A stretch of DNA of 64,000 bases from Ralstonia wenshanensis (GCF_021173085.1 NZ_CP076413.1:2108001-2172000), one strand, 5' to 3'. Counted from the stretch's first letter, positions 16,141 through 23,266 are shown. A program made the numbers and translations. Notes: generated from the sequence alone by a model not told the origin.

Positions 16141-17055
16141 ATGCGATTCTCGGTTTATCAGGAAAGCAAAAAAGGCGCGCGACGCGTCAACCAGGACCGC
16201 ATGGGCTACTGCTTCACGCGCGATGCCATGCTCATGGTGCTGTGCGACGGCCTGGGCGGGCATTCCCTGGGCGAAGTTGCGGCCCAGCAGGCTTTGCAGA
16301 CCATGGCGCGCCAGTTCCAGCGCCACGCCCGTCCGTCGATTCGCAATCCGCGTGATTTCCTGCACGAGAGCATCATGCTCGCGCACCGCGACATCCATCG
16401 CTATGCCGAAACGAACGGCCTGCCGGATGCGCCGCGCACGACGATCGTTTGCGCACTGGCCCAGCGCGGGTCGCTGCATTGGGCGCACGCCGGTGATTCG
16501 CGCATGTATCTGATGCGCAAGGGCGAGCTGGTGACGCGCACGCGCGATCACTCCAAGATCGAAAACCTGCTGCAACAAGACCGCGTGCTGCCGATGCAGG
16601 TCGCGAACCACCCCGAGCGCAACAAGATCTACAACTGCCTGGGCTCGCCCAATCTGCCGCTGATCGACATCGGCGGGCCGGTCAACCTGGAACCTGGCGA
16701 CGTCGCCATGCTGTGCTCTGACGGCCTGTGGGGCAGCGTGCAGGAAGACGAACTGATCGACACCTGCACCAGCTTCTCGGTCACGCAGGCAATTCCCGAA
16801 CTGATTGCCCGTGCGCTGCGCAATGCCGGCGACACGGCCGACAACACCACCGCCATCTCCATGATGTGGGAGCTGGACGCCGTAACCACCACGCAGGATT
16901 CGGTGCAGACCGACACCCTCCCCCTGAACGCCTTCACCACGTCCATCCTGGACGCGCCGCAAAGCGAATCGGGGCTGATGTCGGAAGAGGAAATCGAGCG
17001 CTCCATCGCGGAAATCCGCGCCGCCATCGACAAGACCAGCAACCTGACGCGCTAA
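16141..17055 (+). CDS. PP2C-family Ser/Thr protein phosphatase
   Basis: A 304-residue metal-dependent phosphatase. All PP2C motifs are readable: RRVNQDR (motif 1), [12 protein letters not shown] (metal-binding Asp-Gly), [21 protein letters not shown] and [11 protein letters not shown] near the C-terminal metal site. The last 60 residues ([15 protein letters not shown] and [18 protein letters not shown]) are an extra tail with a short helix. The partner is the kinase immediately upstream; reversing its phosphorylations is the obvious inference. Confidence 0.93.
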   Translation: MRFSVYQESKKGARRVNQDRMGYCFTRDAMLMVLCDGLGGHSLGEVAAQQALQTMARQFQRHARPSIRNPRDFLHESIMLAHRDIHRYAETNGLPDAPRTTIVCALAQRGSLHWAHAGDSRMYLMRKGELVTRTRDHSKIENLLQQDRVLPMQVANHPERNKIYNCLGSPNLPLIDIGGPVNLEPGDVAMLCSDGLWGSVQEDELIDTCTSFSVTQAIPELIARALRNAGDTADNTTAISMMWELDAVTTTQDSVQTDTLPLNAFTTSILDAPQSESGLMSEEEIERSIAEIRAAIDKTSNLTR

Positions 17056-17077
17056 GCACGTCGCGCAGTCCTCATCC

Positions 17078-17106
17078 GGCCCGCCCTGCCGAGCGCAGCG
17101 CGGGCC
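17078..17106. repeat. GC-rich hairpin between the phosphatase gene and rph
   Basis: Seven-bp stem GGCCCGC / GCGGGCC with a 15-nt loop. No T-tract follows on the plus strand, so it is at best a weak or Rho-assisted stop. Confidence 0.4.
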
Positions 17107-17149
17107 GGTATCATGTCGGGCTAACCGTTTTCCTCAGCGAGACCCCCAC

Positions 17150-17866
17150 ATGCGACCCAGCGGCCGCCAGCCCGACCAACTCCGTCACGTCACCCTCACC
17201 CGCAACTTCACGCGCCACGCCGAAGGCTCGGTGCTGGTCTGCTTTGGCGACACGCAAGTGCTCTGCACGGCCAGCGTGCTCCCCAAGGTGCCGCCGCACA
17301 AGAAAGGCAGCGGCGAGGGCTGGGTGACGGCCGAATACGGCATGCTGCCGCGCTCGACGCACACGCGCTCCGACCGGGAGGCCGCACGCGGCAAACAGAC
17401 CGGCCGCACGCAAGAAATCCAGCGCTTGATCGGCCGCGCGATGCGCTCGGTGTTTGATCTGCGCGCGCTGGGCGAGCACACGCTGCATCTCGACTGCGAT
17501 GTGCTGCAGGCCGATGGTGGCACGCGCACGGCCAGCATTACCGGCGCGTTCGTCGCCGCATATGACGCTGTCTCGGTCATGCGCGAAAAGGGCCAGTTGG
17601 TGGGCAACCCGGTCCGCGACTTCGTGGCCGCCGTATCGGTGGGCGTGGTGGATGGCGTACCGGTGCTCGACCTGGACTACCCCGAAGACTCGGCGTGCGA
17701 TACCGACATGAACGTCGTCATGACCGGCAGCGGCGGCTTTGTGGAAGTGCAAGGCACGGCGGAAGGCACGCCGTTCTCGCGCGCTGAAATGGACGCACTG
17801 CTGAATTTGGCCGACCAAGGCATCCGCACGCTGATCGGCCTGCAAAAGCAGGCCTTGGGCCTGTGA
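17150..17866 (+). CDS. rph: Ribonuclease PH
   Basis: A 238-residue phosphorolytic 3'-5' exoribonuclease for tRNA 3' maturation. Landmarks are [42 protein letters not shown], the phosphate/catalytic region [22 protein letters not shown] and [23 protein letters not shown]. Full length compared with E. coli strains carrying an intact rph. It is coupled to rdgB, whose reading frame begins at or just after its stop. Confidence 0.96.
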   Translation: MRPSGRQPDQLRHVTLTRNFTRHAEGSVLVCFGDTQVLCTASVLPKVPPHKKGSGEGWVTAEYGMLPRSTHTRSDREAARGKQTGRTQEIQRLIGRAMRSVFDLRALGEHTLHLDCDVLQADGGTRTASITGAFVAAYDAVSVMREKGQLVGNPVRDFVAAVSVGVVDGVPVLDLDYPEDSACDTDMNVVMTGSGGFVEVQGTAEGTPFSRAEMDALLNLADQGIRTLIGLQKQALGL

Positions 17867-17877
17867 ACGACACTGCC

Positions 17878-18483
17878 ATGCGCAAGATCGTTCTGGCATC
17901 GAACAACGCCGGCAAGCTGGCCGAGTTCAACGCGCTGCTGGCCCCCCTCGGTTTCGACGTGACGCCGCAAGGCGCGCTCGGCATTCCCGAGGCGGAGGAG
18001 CCCTATGCGACCTTCGTTGAAAACGCGCTCACCAAGGCACGCCACGCGAGCCGTGTCTCCGGCCTGCCTGCGCTGGCAGATGACTCCGGCATCTGCGTGC
18101 ATGCGCTGGGCGGCGCGCCGGGCGTGTATTCAGCGCGCTATGCGCAACTGGTGGGCGAGCCCAAAACGGACGCCGCCAACAACGCCCGCCTCGTCCGTGA
18201 ACTGGCCGGCAAGGCGGACCGCGGGGCGCACTATGTTTGCGTGCTCGTCTACGTGCGCCATGCCGATGACCCGCAGCCGATCATTGCCGAAGGCAACTGG
18301 TTTGGCGAGGTGATCGACACCCCGCGCGGCGACGGCGGCTTCGGCTACGACCCCCACTTCCTGCTGCCTGATCTCGGCAAGACCGCTGCCGAGCTGACCA
18401 AGGCCGAGAAGAACAGCGTGAGCCATCGTGCACAAGCCCTCGCGCAGCTTGTCGAACGGCTGCGCACCTTTGAAAACGCCTGA
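17878..18483 (+). CDS. rdgB: dITP/XTP pyrophosphatase (non-canonical purine NTP hydrolase)
   Basis: A 201-residue Ham1/RdgB protein that removes dITP, ITP and XTP from the nucleotide pool. Motifs are MRKIVLASNNAGKLAEFNALL, ALADDSGICVHALGGAPGVYSARYA (catalytic Asp) and GDGGFGYDPHFLLPDLGKTAAELT. The ATG is chosen by homology to other RdgB starts; a GTG 15 bp upstream overlaps the rph stop (GTGA) and would add MNDTA. It forms an rph-rdgB-hemW operon with 7 bp to hemW. Confidence 0.95.
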   Translation: MRKIVLASNNAGKLAEFNALLAPLGFDVTPQGALGIPEAEEPYATFVENALTKARHASRVSGLPALADDSGICVHALGGAPGVYSARYAQLVGEPKTDAANNARLVRELAGKADRGAHYVCVLVYVRHADDPQPIIAEGNWFGEVIDTPRGDGGFGYDPHFLLPDLGKTAAELTKAEKNSVSHRAQALAQLVERLRTFENA

Positions 18484-18490
18484 AGTTCCG

Positions 18491-19759
18491 ATGATCCCGA
18501 TTCACCCCGCCGGCGCAGCCAAGACGCCTTCCTCAACTGCCGCTGAGACTGGTGACAAGGTCACCTCCGTCTTCCTGCAGCCGGGCAAGATCAGCCTGCC
18601 CGCTTCGCCGCCGCTGTCCTTGTACGTGCACGTGCCGTGGTGCGTACGCAAGTGTCCGTACTGCGATTTCAACTCGCATGCGGAGCCGGACCAGGGCATC
18701 CCGGAAGAGCGCTTTCTCGCTGCCGTGCGTCAGGATCTGGAGGCCGCGCTGCCGATGGTGTGGGGCCGGCATGTGCATACGATCTTCATCGGTGGCGGCA
18801 CGCCCAGCTTGTTGTCGGCACAGGGGCTGGATCGTCTGCTGTCGGACATCCGCATGCTGCTGCCGGTCGACGCCGACGCCGAGATCACCATGGAAGCCAA
18901 CCCGGGCACGTTTGAGGCAGAACGCTTCCGCAGCTATCGCGCCAGCGGCGTGAACCGCCTGTCGATCGGCATCCAGAGCTTCAACGACGCACACCTGCAG
19001 GCGCTTGGCCGCATCCACAGTGCCGCCGAAGCGCGCGCCGCGATCGACATCGCCCGCGCGCATTTCGACAACATCAACCTCGACCTGATGTTCGCCCTGC
19101 CGGGCCAGACACTCGCCGAATGCGAGGCTGATGTGGAGGCCGCGTTGTCGTGCGATACGAACCACGTGTCGCTGTACCACCTGACGCTGGAGCCGAACAC
19201 GTACTTCGCCAAGTACCCGCCCGCGCTGCCGGATGACGACACGGCGTTTGCGATGCAGGACTGGATTCACGCGCGGCTGGCGGCGGCGGGTTACGAGCAC
19301 TACGAGGTATCGGCGTATGCCAAGGCGGGCAAGCGCTGCAAGCACAACCTGAATTACTGGCAATTCGGCGATTACCTCGGCATCGGGCCAGGCGCGCACG
19401 GCAAGCTGAGCTTTCCGCACCGGGTCATCCGCGAGATGCGGCACAAGCATCCCGACACGTATCTGCGTCAGGCTGAGACGGCCGGCGGTGCGGCGGTCAT
19501 GCAGGAGCAGCGCGAAGTCGACGCCGCCGACCTGCCGTTCGAATTCATGCTCAATGCGCTGCGTCTGACCGACGGTTTCCCGGTCACGCTGTTCCAGGAG
19601 CGCACCGGCCTGCCGCTGCGCTCCATTGAGCGACAACTCGACGCCGCCGAGCAGCGCGGCTTGCTGACGCGCGACCATGTCGCCATCCGCCCGACCGAGC
19701 TGGGCCAGCGATTCCTCAATGATTTGCAGGAATTGTTCTTGGCTGACGACGAAAACTGA
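18491..19759 (+). CDS. hemW: Radical SAM heme chaperone HemW
   Basis: A 422-residue radical-SAM protein. The cluster motif is WCVRKCPYCDFN (Cx3Cx2C with the extra Phe/Cys context of HemW rather than the HemN Tyr form), followed by IFIGGGTPSLLS, NRLSIGIQSFNDAHL and a C-terminal HemN domain (FEFMLNALRLTDGFPVTLF, TELGQRFLNDLQELFL). HemW proteins bind heme and pass it to respiratory enzymes; they are not coproporphyrinogen oxidases, although often so annotated. It has an unusual 40-residue N-terminal leader before LPASPPLSLYVHVPWC. The true aerobic oxidase hemF is elsewhere in this window. Confidence 0.93.
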   Translation: MIPIHPAGAAKTPSSTAAETGDKVTSVFLQPGKISLPASPPLSLYVHVPWCVRKCPYCDFNSHAEPDQGIPEERFLAAVRQDLEAALPMVWGRHVHTIFIGGGTPSLLSAQGLDRLLSDIRMLLPVDADAEITMEANPGTFEAERFRSYRASGVNRLSIGIQSFNDAHLQALGRIHSAAEARAAIDIARAHFDNINLDLMFALPGQTLAECEADVEAALSCDTNHVSLYHLTLEPNTYFAKYPPALPDDDTAFAMQDWIHARLAAAGYEHYEVSAYAKAGKRCKHNLNYWQFGDYLGIGPGAHGKLSFPHRVIREMRHKHPDTYLRQAETAGGAAVMQEQREVDAADLPFEFMLNALRLTDGFPVTLFQERTGLPLRSIERQLDAAEQRGLLTRDHVAIRPTELGQRFLNDLQELFLADDEN

Positions 19760-19792
19760 CGGTAACCGGTGCCAAGTTGCGCCAGGTGCCGT

Positions 19793-19798
19793 TACAAT
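19793..19798 (+). promoter_or_regulatory. -10-like element of tRNA-Ser
   Basis: TACAAT about 36 bp before the tRNA 5' end. No convincing -35 at the right distance, so this is a tentative assignment. Confidence 0.35.
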
Positions 19799-19833
19799 GG
19801 CGCCCTTGCTCGCAACGAGCAGCGCAGTACGAA

Positions 19834-19923
19834 GGAAGCGTGGCCGAGTGGTTTAAGGCAGCAGTCTTGAAAACTGCCGATGGGGTGACCCATCCGTGAG
19901 TTCGAATCTCACCGCTTCCGCCA
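19834..19923 (+). tRNA. tRNA-Ser (anticodon TGA), CCA encoded
   Basis: Ninety-nt class II tRNA: acceptor GGAAGCG / CGCTTCC, D-arm TGGCCGAGTGGTTTAAGGCA, anticodon stem GCAGT / ACTGC with loop CTTGAAA (TGA), long variable arm (CGATGGGGTGACCCATCCG), T-arm GAGTTCGAATCTC, discriminator G and CCA. Accessory DNA lies just downstream, consistent with tRNA-Ser 3' ends being favoured integration targets, but no duplicated 3' end was found. Confidence 0.97.
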
Positions 19924-20047
19924 GTCTTTGCCTTGCCACAGGGCGCTCCAGATTTCTCCAGCACGCCCTCGCCGCGTCGATTGACAACGCCGTGCGGCGG
20001 GCATTTCCGCTTTTACCAGTTCCGGGTCTTCAATAGCGCATGCCGTG

Positions 20048-20497
20048 TTAGTGCCGCGCCATTGGCCAAAGCGCATCGGGATCTTGTCCAAGCGCTTTGG
20101 CAATGGCCAGACGAACGCGCTTGGCCCCACTGCCCGCAATGGAAGACGACAGCAGTTGCGGAGTGACGTCGTCCAAACCCAGCTTTTCTGAAAGTTCACG
20201 CAAGGTGGCCTTGCCGAAACGCTCGTTGAGGAGGCGTTTTACGGTGGGTATGGCGCGGGGAAATTCGCGAGGAGCGGGCGTGCCGCCGCCTACCTGACTA
20301 GCGCTCTTGCGCTCCTTCGGCTCTATCGACAAATCGGCCGACTGAGGCAGAGAGTTCTCGGCCATTGAACGGCCTAAATTGGTCAAAGCTTCAGCTGCGT
20401 CTCGCCCTGTGCTGGAGCACATCGTGTCCGGTGCGACCAACACCGCAAAATAACGTCCGCGATCCTGGTACAACCTTACCTTACAAATTAAATCCAT
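20048..20497 (-). CDS. Putative HicB-like/HTH DNA-binding protein
   Basis: A 149-residue protein. Residues 1-50 (ICKVRLYQDRGRYFAVLVAPD, then DAAEALTNLGRSMAEN) resemble the small beta-alpha HicB-type antitoxin fold, but the usual PDLPGC is replaced by PDTMCSS. Residues 85-149 (VKRLLNERFGKATLRELSEKLGLDDV, KRVRLAIAKALGQDPDALWP) look like a helix-turn-helix of phage repressor/antitoxin type. No HicA toxin is adjacent on either side. It is the first gene after tRNA-Ser, on the opposite strand, in a local patch that is more AT-rich upstream than the rest of the window. Function is inferred only as DNA binding; it may be an orphaned antitoxin or prophage regulator. Confidence 0.55.
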   Translation of the reverse strand: MDLICKVRLYQDRGRYFAVLVAPDTMCSSTGRDAAEALTNLGRSMAENSLPQSADLSIEPKERKSASQVGGGTPAPREFPRAIPTVKRLLNERFGKATLRELSEKLGLDDVTPQLLSSSIAGSGAKRVRLAIAKALGQDPDALWPMARH

Positions 20498-20610
20498 ATT
20501 TATTGGGGCGCTAAATCAAAACCGGTTTATTGATTATTCTTCTTTTTAAATGGAATAACCTGACCGCCTCTGCTGCGCGTCGTTACCAAAGCCGAGGACG
20601 AAAGCGCTAT

Positions 20611-20633
20611 CCCAAGCCCCTCGGGGGCTTGGG
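20611..20633. repeat. Ten-bp perfect GC-rich inverted repeat
   Basis: CCCAAGCCCC / GGGGCTTGGG with a 3-nt loop. No T-run follows on either strand, so an intrinsic terminator is unlikely. Confidence 0.55.
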
Positions 20634-20698
20634 TTGGTCGAGCGCATGAAGACACTTCCCCGTTCTTCAAAAAAAGTACGACTTGTTCTTATATTGAT

Positions 20699-20720
20699 TC
20701 ACCAATGATCTAATTGGTGA
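20699..20720. promoter_or_regulatory. Operator-like palindrome TCACCAAT-N6-ATTGGTGA
   Basis: Perfect 8-bp half sites around a 6-bp centre (GATCTA), in an AT-rich, gene-free segment about 200 bp upstream of the HicB/HTH-like gene start. The shape suits a dimeric HTH regulator; which protein binds is unknown. Confidence 0.45.
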
Positions 20721-20991
20721 TGGTCTGCACATCCACGCCGAAGCAATGTCGCCGAAATGCCGACTCGAAAAGACCTGGGAGCATCCGCTCACCCGGGCCT
20801 GCGAGTCGGGCTTGGCCTACCGCGACCAAACGACTTGCTGTTTTTCCCCGTTACCCGCCCCGCGTCGACCCTATGAAACCGCGCAGGTGCTGAATATTGT
20901 TATGAGGCATGATGCTCACACCGCATATTGTCGAGAACGATAGCAGACGCTATTCTGACTGGCACCCTGCTAATTAGAGGGCTGAACCTGC

Positions 20992-21022
20992 CAGCAGATG
21001 CCGTTCGTGTCTGCTGCTTTTT
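20992..21022 (+). terminator. Weak terminator-like hairpin
   Basis: CAGCAGA / TCTGCTG with an 11-nt loop, followed by CTTTTT on the plus strand. No clear upstream gene on that strand ends here, so it may be a leader structure instead. Confidence 0.35.
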
Positions 21023-21196
21023 GGTGCAACGGGCTTGAATCAGCATATTCCGGGGACGCGGTAAGCGCTGGCAGCGCTGTCAATGATCACAGCCTTGTGC
21101 AACCGTTTGTCGGTGCCTGGGATTGCGACCCAGCTTGGTCATGCACATCGGCGCCGGCCACCACTTCTTTTGTATTGCAACCAAACGCGGCAGACC

Positions 21197-21781
21197 ATGG
21201 AAGTCCTCAATGATGTGAGCGCGATCGCTTTGGCCAATAGCCTTCCGGATGGCGTCTTCCTGGTCGACGAGCGGGGGCGGATCCGTCACGCCAACGCGGC
21301 CTGGCAAGACCTCCTTGGTTATCGGCCATCCGAGCTGGTCGGGCAATGCATGCTTGAACTCGTAGCGCCGGACGACCGCGACAGAACCCGAAGGGAGGCC
21401 GGTCGCGTTCAGGCGGGTGCAAAGTGCACCGGATTCGAAAATCGCTATCGCCACCAGCTTGGCACCGATGTCCAGTTGTCATGGTCGGCGCAGTGGAGCG
21501 TCGAGCACCGACTGCGCATCGGCGTGGCGCGTGACGTCACCGCAACGCGGGCCCTGGCCGAGCAGAGCCAGCTGGCGCAACTGCAAGCGCGTCTGGCGCC
21601 TCACGAATCCCGGGTATTGCAGTTGTTGTTGACGGAGGCTGCGGAAAAGCAGATCGCGGAACAGCTCGGCCTGGCCACGTCGACAACGCACTCTTACATC
21701 ACGAATATCTATCGCAAATTCGGCGTCCGTGGCCGCGCTGGGCTGATGAGCCTGTGGCTCAAAGAGATGCAGAACCGCTGA
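21197..21781 (+). CDS. PAS domain-LuxR type HTH transcriptional regulator
   Basis: A 194-residue protein. A PAS domain occupies about residues 10-120 (LPDGVFLVDERGRIRHANAAWQDLLGYRPSELVGQCMLELVAPDDR), then a short linker and a C-terminal LuxR/GerE helix-turn-helix (LAPHESRVLQLLLTEAAEKQIAEQLGLATSTTHSYITNIYRKFGVRGRAGLMSLWL). There is no receiver domain, so the PAS fold is the likely sensor. The ATG at 21197 is chosen because the PAS fold starts shortly after it and the upstream reading overlaps the gene-free patch. It is solitary, with the C4-like RNA elements starting 15 bp after its stop. Confidence 0.82.
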   Translation: MEVLNDVSAIALANSLPDGVFLVDERGRIRHANAAWQDLLGYRPSELVGQCMLELVAPDDRDRTRREAGRVQAGAKCTGFENRYRHQLGTDVQLSWSAQWSVEHRLRIGVARDVTATRALAEQSQLAQLQARLAPHESRVLQLLLTEAAEKQIAEQLGLATSTTHSYITNIYRKFGVRGRAGLMSLWLKEMQNR

Positions 21782-21795
21782 TACCCGCTTTGTTC

Positions 21796-21881
21796 ATGGC
21801 CGGGCCTTGGTAGAGGAGCGCTTGCGCTCACCGGTTACCTACGACACCGGTACGCCAACTCCGCCTTGTGCCCGGCCACCC
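21796..21881 (+). ncRNA. C4-like antisense RNA element, copy 1
   Basis: An 86-nt element with the same length and fold as copy 2 at 22056 but 14 base differences. The outer stem is TGGCCGGGC / GCCCGGCCA (9 bp perfect), hairpin 1 is GAGCG-CTTG-CGCTC, and hairpin 2 is ACCGGT / ACCGGT around loop TACCTACGAC, followed by the single-stranded stretch ACGCCAA. This is the three-way arrangement of phage P1/P7 C4 and P4 CI immunity RNAs. ACGCCAA pairs with TTGGCGT in the target box 21980-21986. Its hairpin 2 loop has diverged and no longer matches the GATACAGG target. Differences between copies in the stems keep pairing (A-U to G-U in hairpin 2), which supports selection on structure. Confidence 0.7.
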
Positions 21882-21978
21882 ACTCGATATCACAGCACCG
21901 TCGCATCACCATCTGGCACAAATAGCGCGTGCCCCCTGCGCTATACTGCCGCCCGTCACGCACACAACGTGACCTCGG

Positions 21979-22003
21979 ATTGGCGTCCGGGAGCAGATAC
22001 AGG
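21979..22003 (+). promoter_or_regulatory. C4-type target site 1 (TTGGCGT ... GATACAGG)
   Basis: Contains the two short blocks TTGGCGT and GATACAGG found again before the small gene at 22191. TTGGCGT is complementary to both RNA copies; GATACAGG is complementary only to the loop of copy 2. A terminator follows after 5 bp, so no gene is read from this target. Confidence 0.55.
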
Positions 22004-22008
22004 CGGGT

Positions 22009-22031
22009 AACCGCCGGCTGGCGGTTTTTTT
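22009..22031 (+). terminator. Intrinsic terminator between the two C4-like modules
   Basis: Stem AACCGCC / GGCGGTT with loop GGCT followed by a run of T. Placed right after target site 1, as in the leader attenuation systems of P4-like elements where the immunity RNA promotes early termination. Confidence 0.85.
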
Positions 22032-22055
22032 ACGCCCGTTCATCAAGTGCCTCCT

Positions 22056-22141
22056 ATGGCCGGGCCTTGGTGAGGGAGCGCTCGCGCTCGCCGGTTTCCT
22101 GTATCGCCGGTACGCCAACCTTGCCTTGTGCCCGGCCACCC
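22056..22141 (+). ncRNA. C4-like antisense RNA element, copy 2
   Basis: Second 86-nt copy: outer stem TGGCCGGGC / GCCCGGCCA, hairpin 1 GAGCG-CTCG-CGCTC, hairpin 2 GCCGGT / GCCGGT (G-U closed) with loop TTCCTGTATC, then ACGCCAA. Loop segment TCCTGTATCG (22097-22106) is a perfect 10-nt complement of CGATACAGGA at 22173-22182, which includes the ribosome binding site of the gene at 22191. ACGCCAA (22112-22118) is a perfect complement of TTGGCGT at 22145-22151. Two separate pairing blocks that bracket the translation start region are the defining feature of C4 antisense RNA action. Assigned from the known family and the visible pairings; not tested with a covariance model. Confidence 0.8.
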
Positions 22142-22144
22142 CGA

Positions 22145-22183
22145 TTGGCGTCGGGGTTCGGGTACCTAGACCCGATACAGGAG
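22145..22183 (+). promoter_or_regulatory. C4-type target site 2 with hairpin and ribosome binding site
   Basis: TTGGCGT, then hairpin TCGGGT-ACCTAG-ACCCGA (22158-22175), then GATACAGGAG whose AGGAG is the ribosome binding site 7 bases before the ATG at 22191. Pairing with copy 2 would cover the ribosome binding site and could restructure the hairpin. Confidence 0.65.
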
Positions 22184-22190
22184 CATCGAA

Positions 22191-22598
22191 ATGCGCCACG
22201 CCCTTGCTCGCCTAGAGGACACGCAATCTACTTTCCCAGATACCCTCGGTAATCACAACGACGGGACTGAGCAACTTCAACGGCAACGTGCCGACCTCGT
22301 GCGAGCGCTGGCCGCGGCCGAAGCATCCGTAAGAAGATTTCCCCTCGGCTCATTGCAACAGGCCAACGCGCGGGCCCGTGTCACGCGTTCGCAGAGAGAA
22401 TTGCGACGCCTGAAAGCCGCGCTTGGCACGCCAAAGCGGCATCAGGACGTGGGCGACTTCCTGATCGAGATGTTCCGCGAGCGCGTCTCCTTCAGCGAGT
22501 GGCAGTGCATCGTCGCCGAAGCCCGACGCCGCCACGACTCAAAAGCGACGGAAGGTCAAATCGGTACGCTCCCTGCGGGGCTGGGCGCACAAAGCTGA
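22191..22598 (+). CDS. Unknown 135-aa protein controlled by the C4-like leader
   Basis: A basic protein with a predicted coiled-coil/helical stretch (about residues 27-80: QLQRQRADLVRALAAAEASVRR, RVTRSQRELRRLKAALG) and a second conserved-looking part (VGDFLIEMFRERVSFSEWQCIVAEARRR). The ATG has AGGAG at 7-nt spacing, so it is a real translation start. I do not recognise the family. By analogy with P1 ant and P4 leader genes, the target of a C4-type RNA is usually a phage early gene (antirepressor, replication or host-takeover), but nothing here identifies it as such. Confidence 0.7.
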   Translation: MRHALARLEDTQSTFPDTLGNHNDGTEQLQRQRADLVRALAAAEASVRRFPLGSLQQANARARVTRSQRELRRLKAALGTPKRHQDVGDFLIEMFRERVSFSEWQCIVAEARRRHDSKATEGQIGTLPAGLGAQS

Positions 22599-22633
22599 TA
22601 TAGTCGCGTCGCCTCCGATTTCTGAACTTTGCG

Positions 22634-23266
22634 ATGTCTCTCGTACTCCGCCGAACCGTCCTCACGTTCGTTGCCGCAGCCTCGGTTGCAGGCGCCGGCT
22701 TGGTCCACGCGCAAGCCAGTGCGCCACAAGCGCCAGCAGCGTCCACGGCTGCATCGGGCGGTACCGTCGCTGAACTGCAGCAGTTGCTGGCGCAGAAACG
22801 CCTGACCGAACTGCGCACGACCTACAACGGCGACTACGGCACCAGCCTGCTGCTCGTCAACGAAGACACCACGGCCTACGTTGCCCTGTCGTATCGCAAA
22901 GAATTGTGGCGCGTGTACAAGTTTGCGTCGGTCGCTCCGGCCGAAGGCGCATACGACACGCTGGCCAGCCAGACCCGTACGTGGGCCGAAGATGATCTGC
23001 GCCGCGCCGTCACGGCGGGCCAGAAGGCGCAACTGGAGCGCGAAGCCCAGGCGGCTCAGCAGCGCGCCGAATCGCTCAGCCAGGAAGTGCGGATCATGCA
23101 GGCGCAGCGTCAGAAGATGCTGACCCAACAGCAGACCATGCGCCAGGAAACCAAGGCGCTGGACATTGAGCGCCGCGCGTATCAAACCCAGGTTGAATCG
23201 CTGCAGCAGCAGATCCGCCTGCTGGAAAAGCAGCTGAATGATCCGCACTGGTCGCCTGCGCCGTAA
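22634..23266 (+). CDS. DUF2968-type exported coiled-coil protein
   Basis: A 210-residue protein with a Sec signal peptide (MSLVLRRTVLTFVAAASVAGAGLVHAQ, cleavage after HAQ), a globular middle part (VAELQQLLAQKRLTELRTTYNGDYGTSLLLVNEDTTAYVALSYRKELWRVYKF) and a long C-terminal coiled coil (about residues 130-203, Gln/Glu/Arg-rich). It resembles the DUF2968 family known from Burkholderia and Ralstonia. Expected in the periplasm or on the envelope; function unknown. Confidence 0.78.
   Translation: MSLVLRRTVLTFVAAASVAGAGLVHAQASAPQAPAASTAASGGTVAELQQLLAQKRLTELRTTYNGDYGTSLLLVNEDTTAYVALSYRKELWRVYKFASVAPAEGAYDTLASQTRTWAEDDLRRAVTAGQKAQLEREAQAAQQRAESLSQEVRIMQAQRQKMLTQQQTMRQETKALDIERRAYQTQVESLQQQIRLLEKQLNDPHWSPAP

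Larger units (their letters stand above)
20498..21196. other. Gene-poor accessory intergenic region
   Basis: About 700 bp between the HicB/HTH-like gene and the PAS-LuxR gene. The part at 20498-20745 is clearly more AT-rich than the flanking chromosome. It holds two notable inverted repeats (20611-20633 and 20699-20720) and a weak terminator-like hairpin (20992-21022). A 65-codon reading frame at 20746-20943 has no ribosome binding site and no recognisable content. I see no tRNA, integrase or insertion-sequence end. Confidence 0.6.

Noticed and set aside
18491-19759. Oxygen-independent coproporphyrinogen oxidase HemN
   Set aside because: N-terminal and cluster motif context, and the rph-rdgB position, fit HemW; hemF elsewhere in the window provides the oxidase step.
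20746-20943. 65-codon plus-strand frame in the accessory gap
   Set aside because: No ribosome binding site, odd composition, no recognisable content.
21906-22199. 97-codon minus-strand frame over the C4-like elements
   Set aside because: It is antisense to the RNA modules, Arg/Pro/Cys-rich, and its openness follows from the structured GC-rich repeats. Similar short frames are often misannotated as proteins at such loci.
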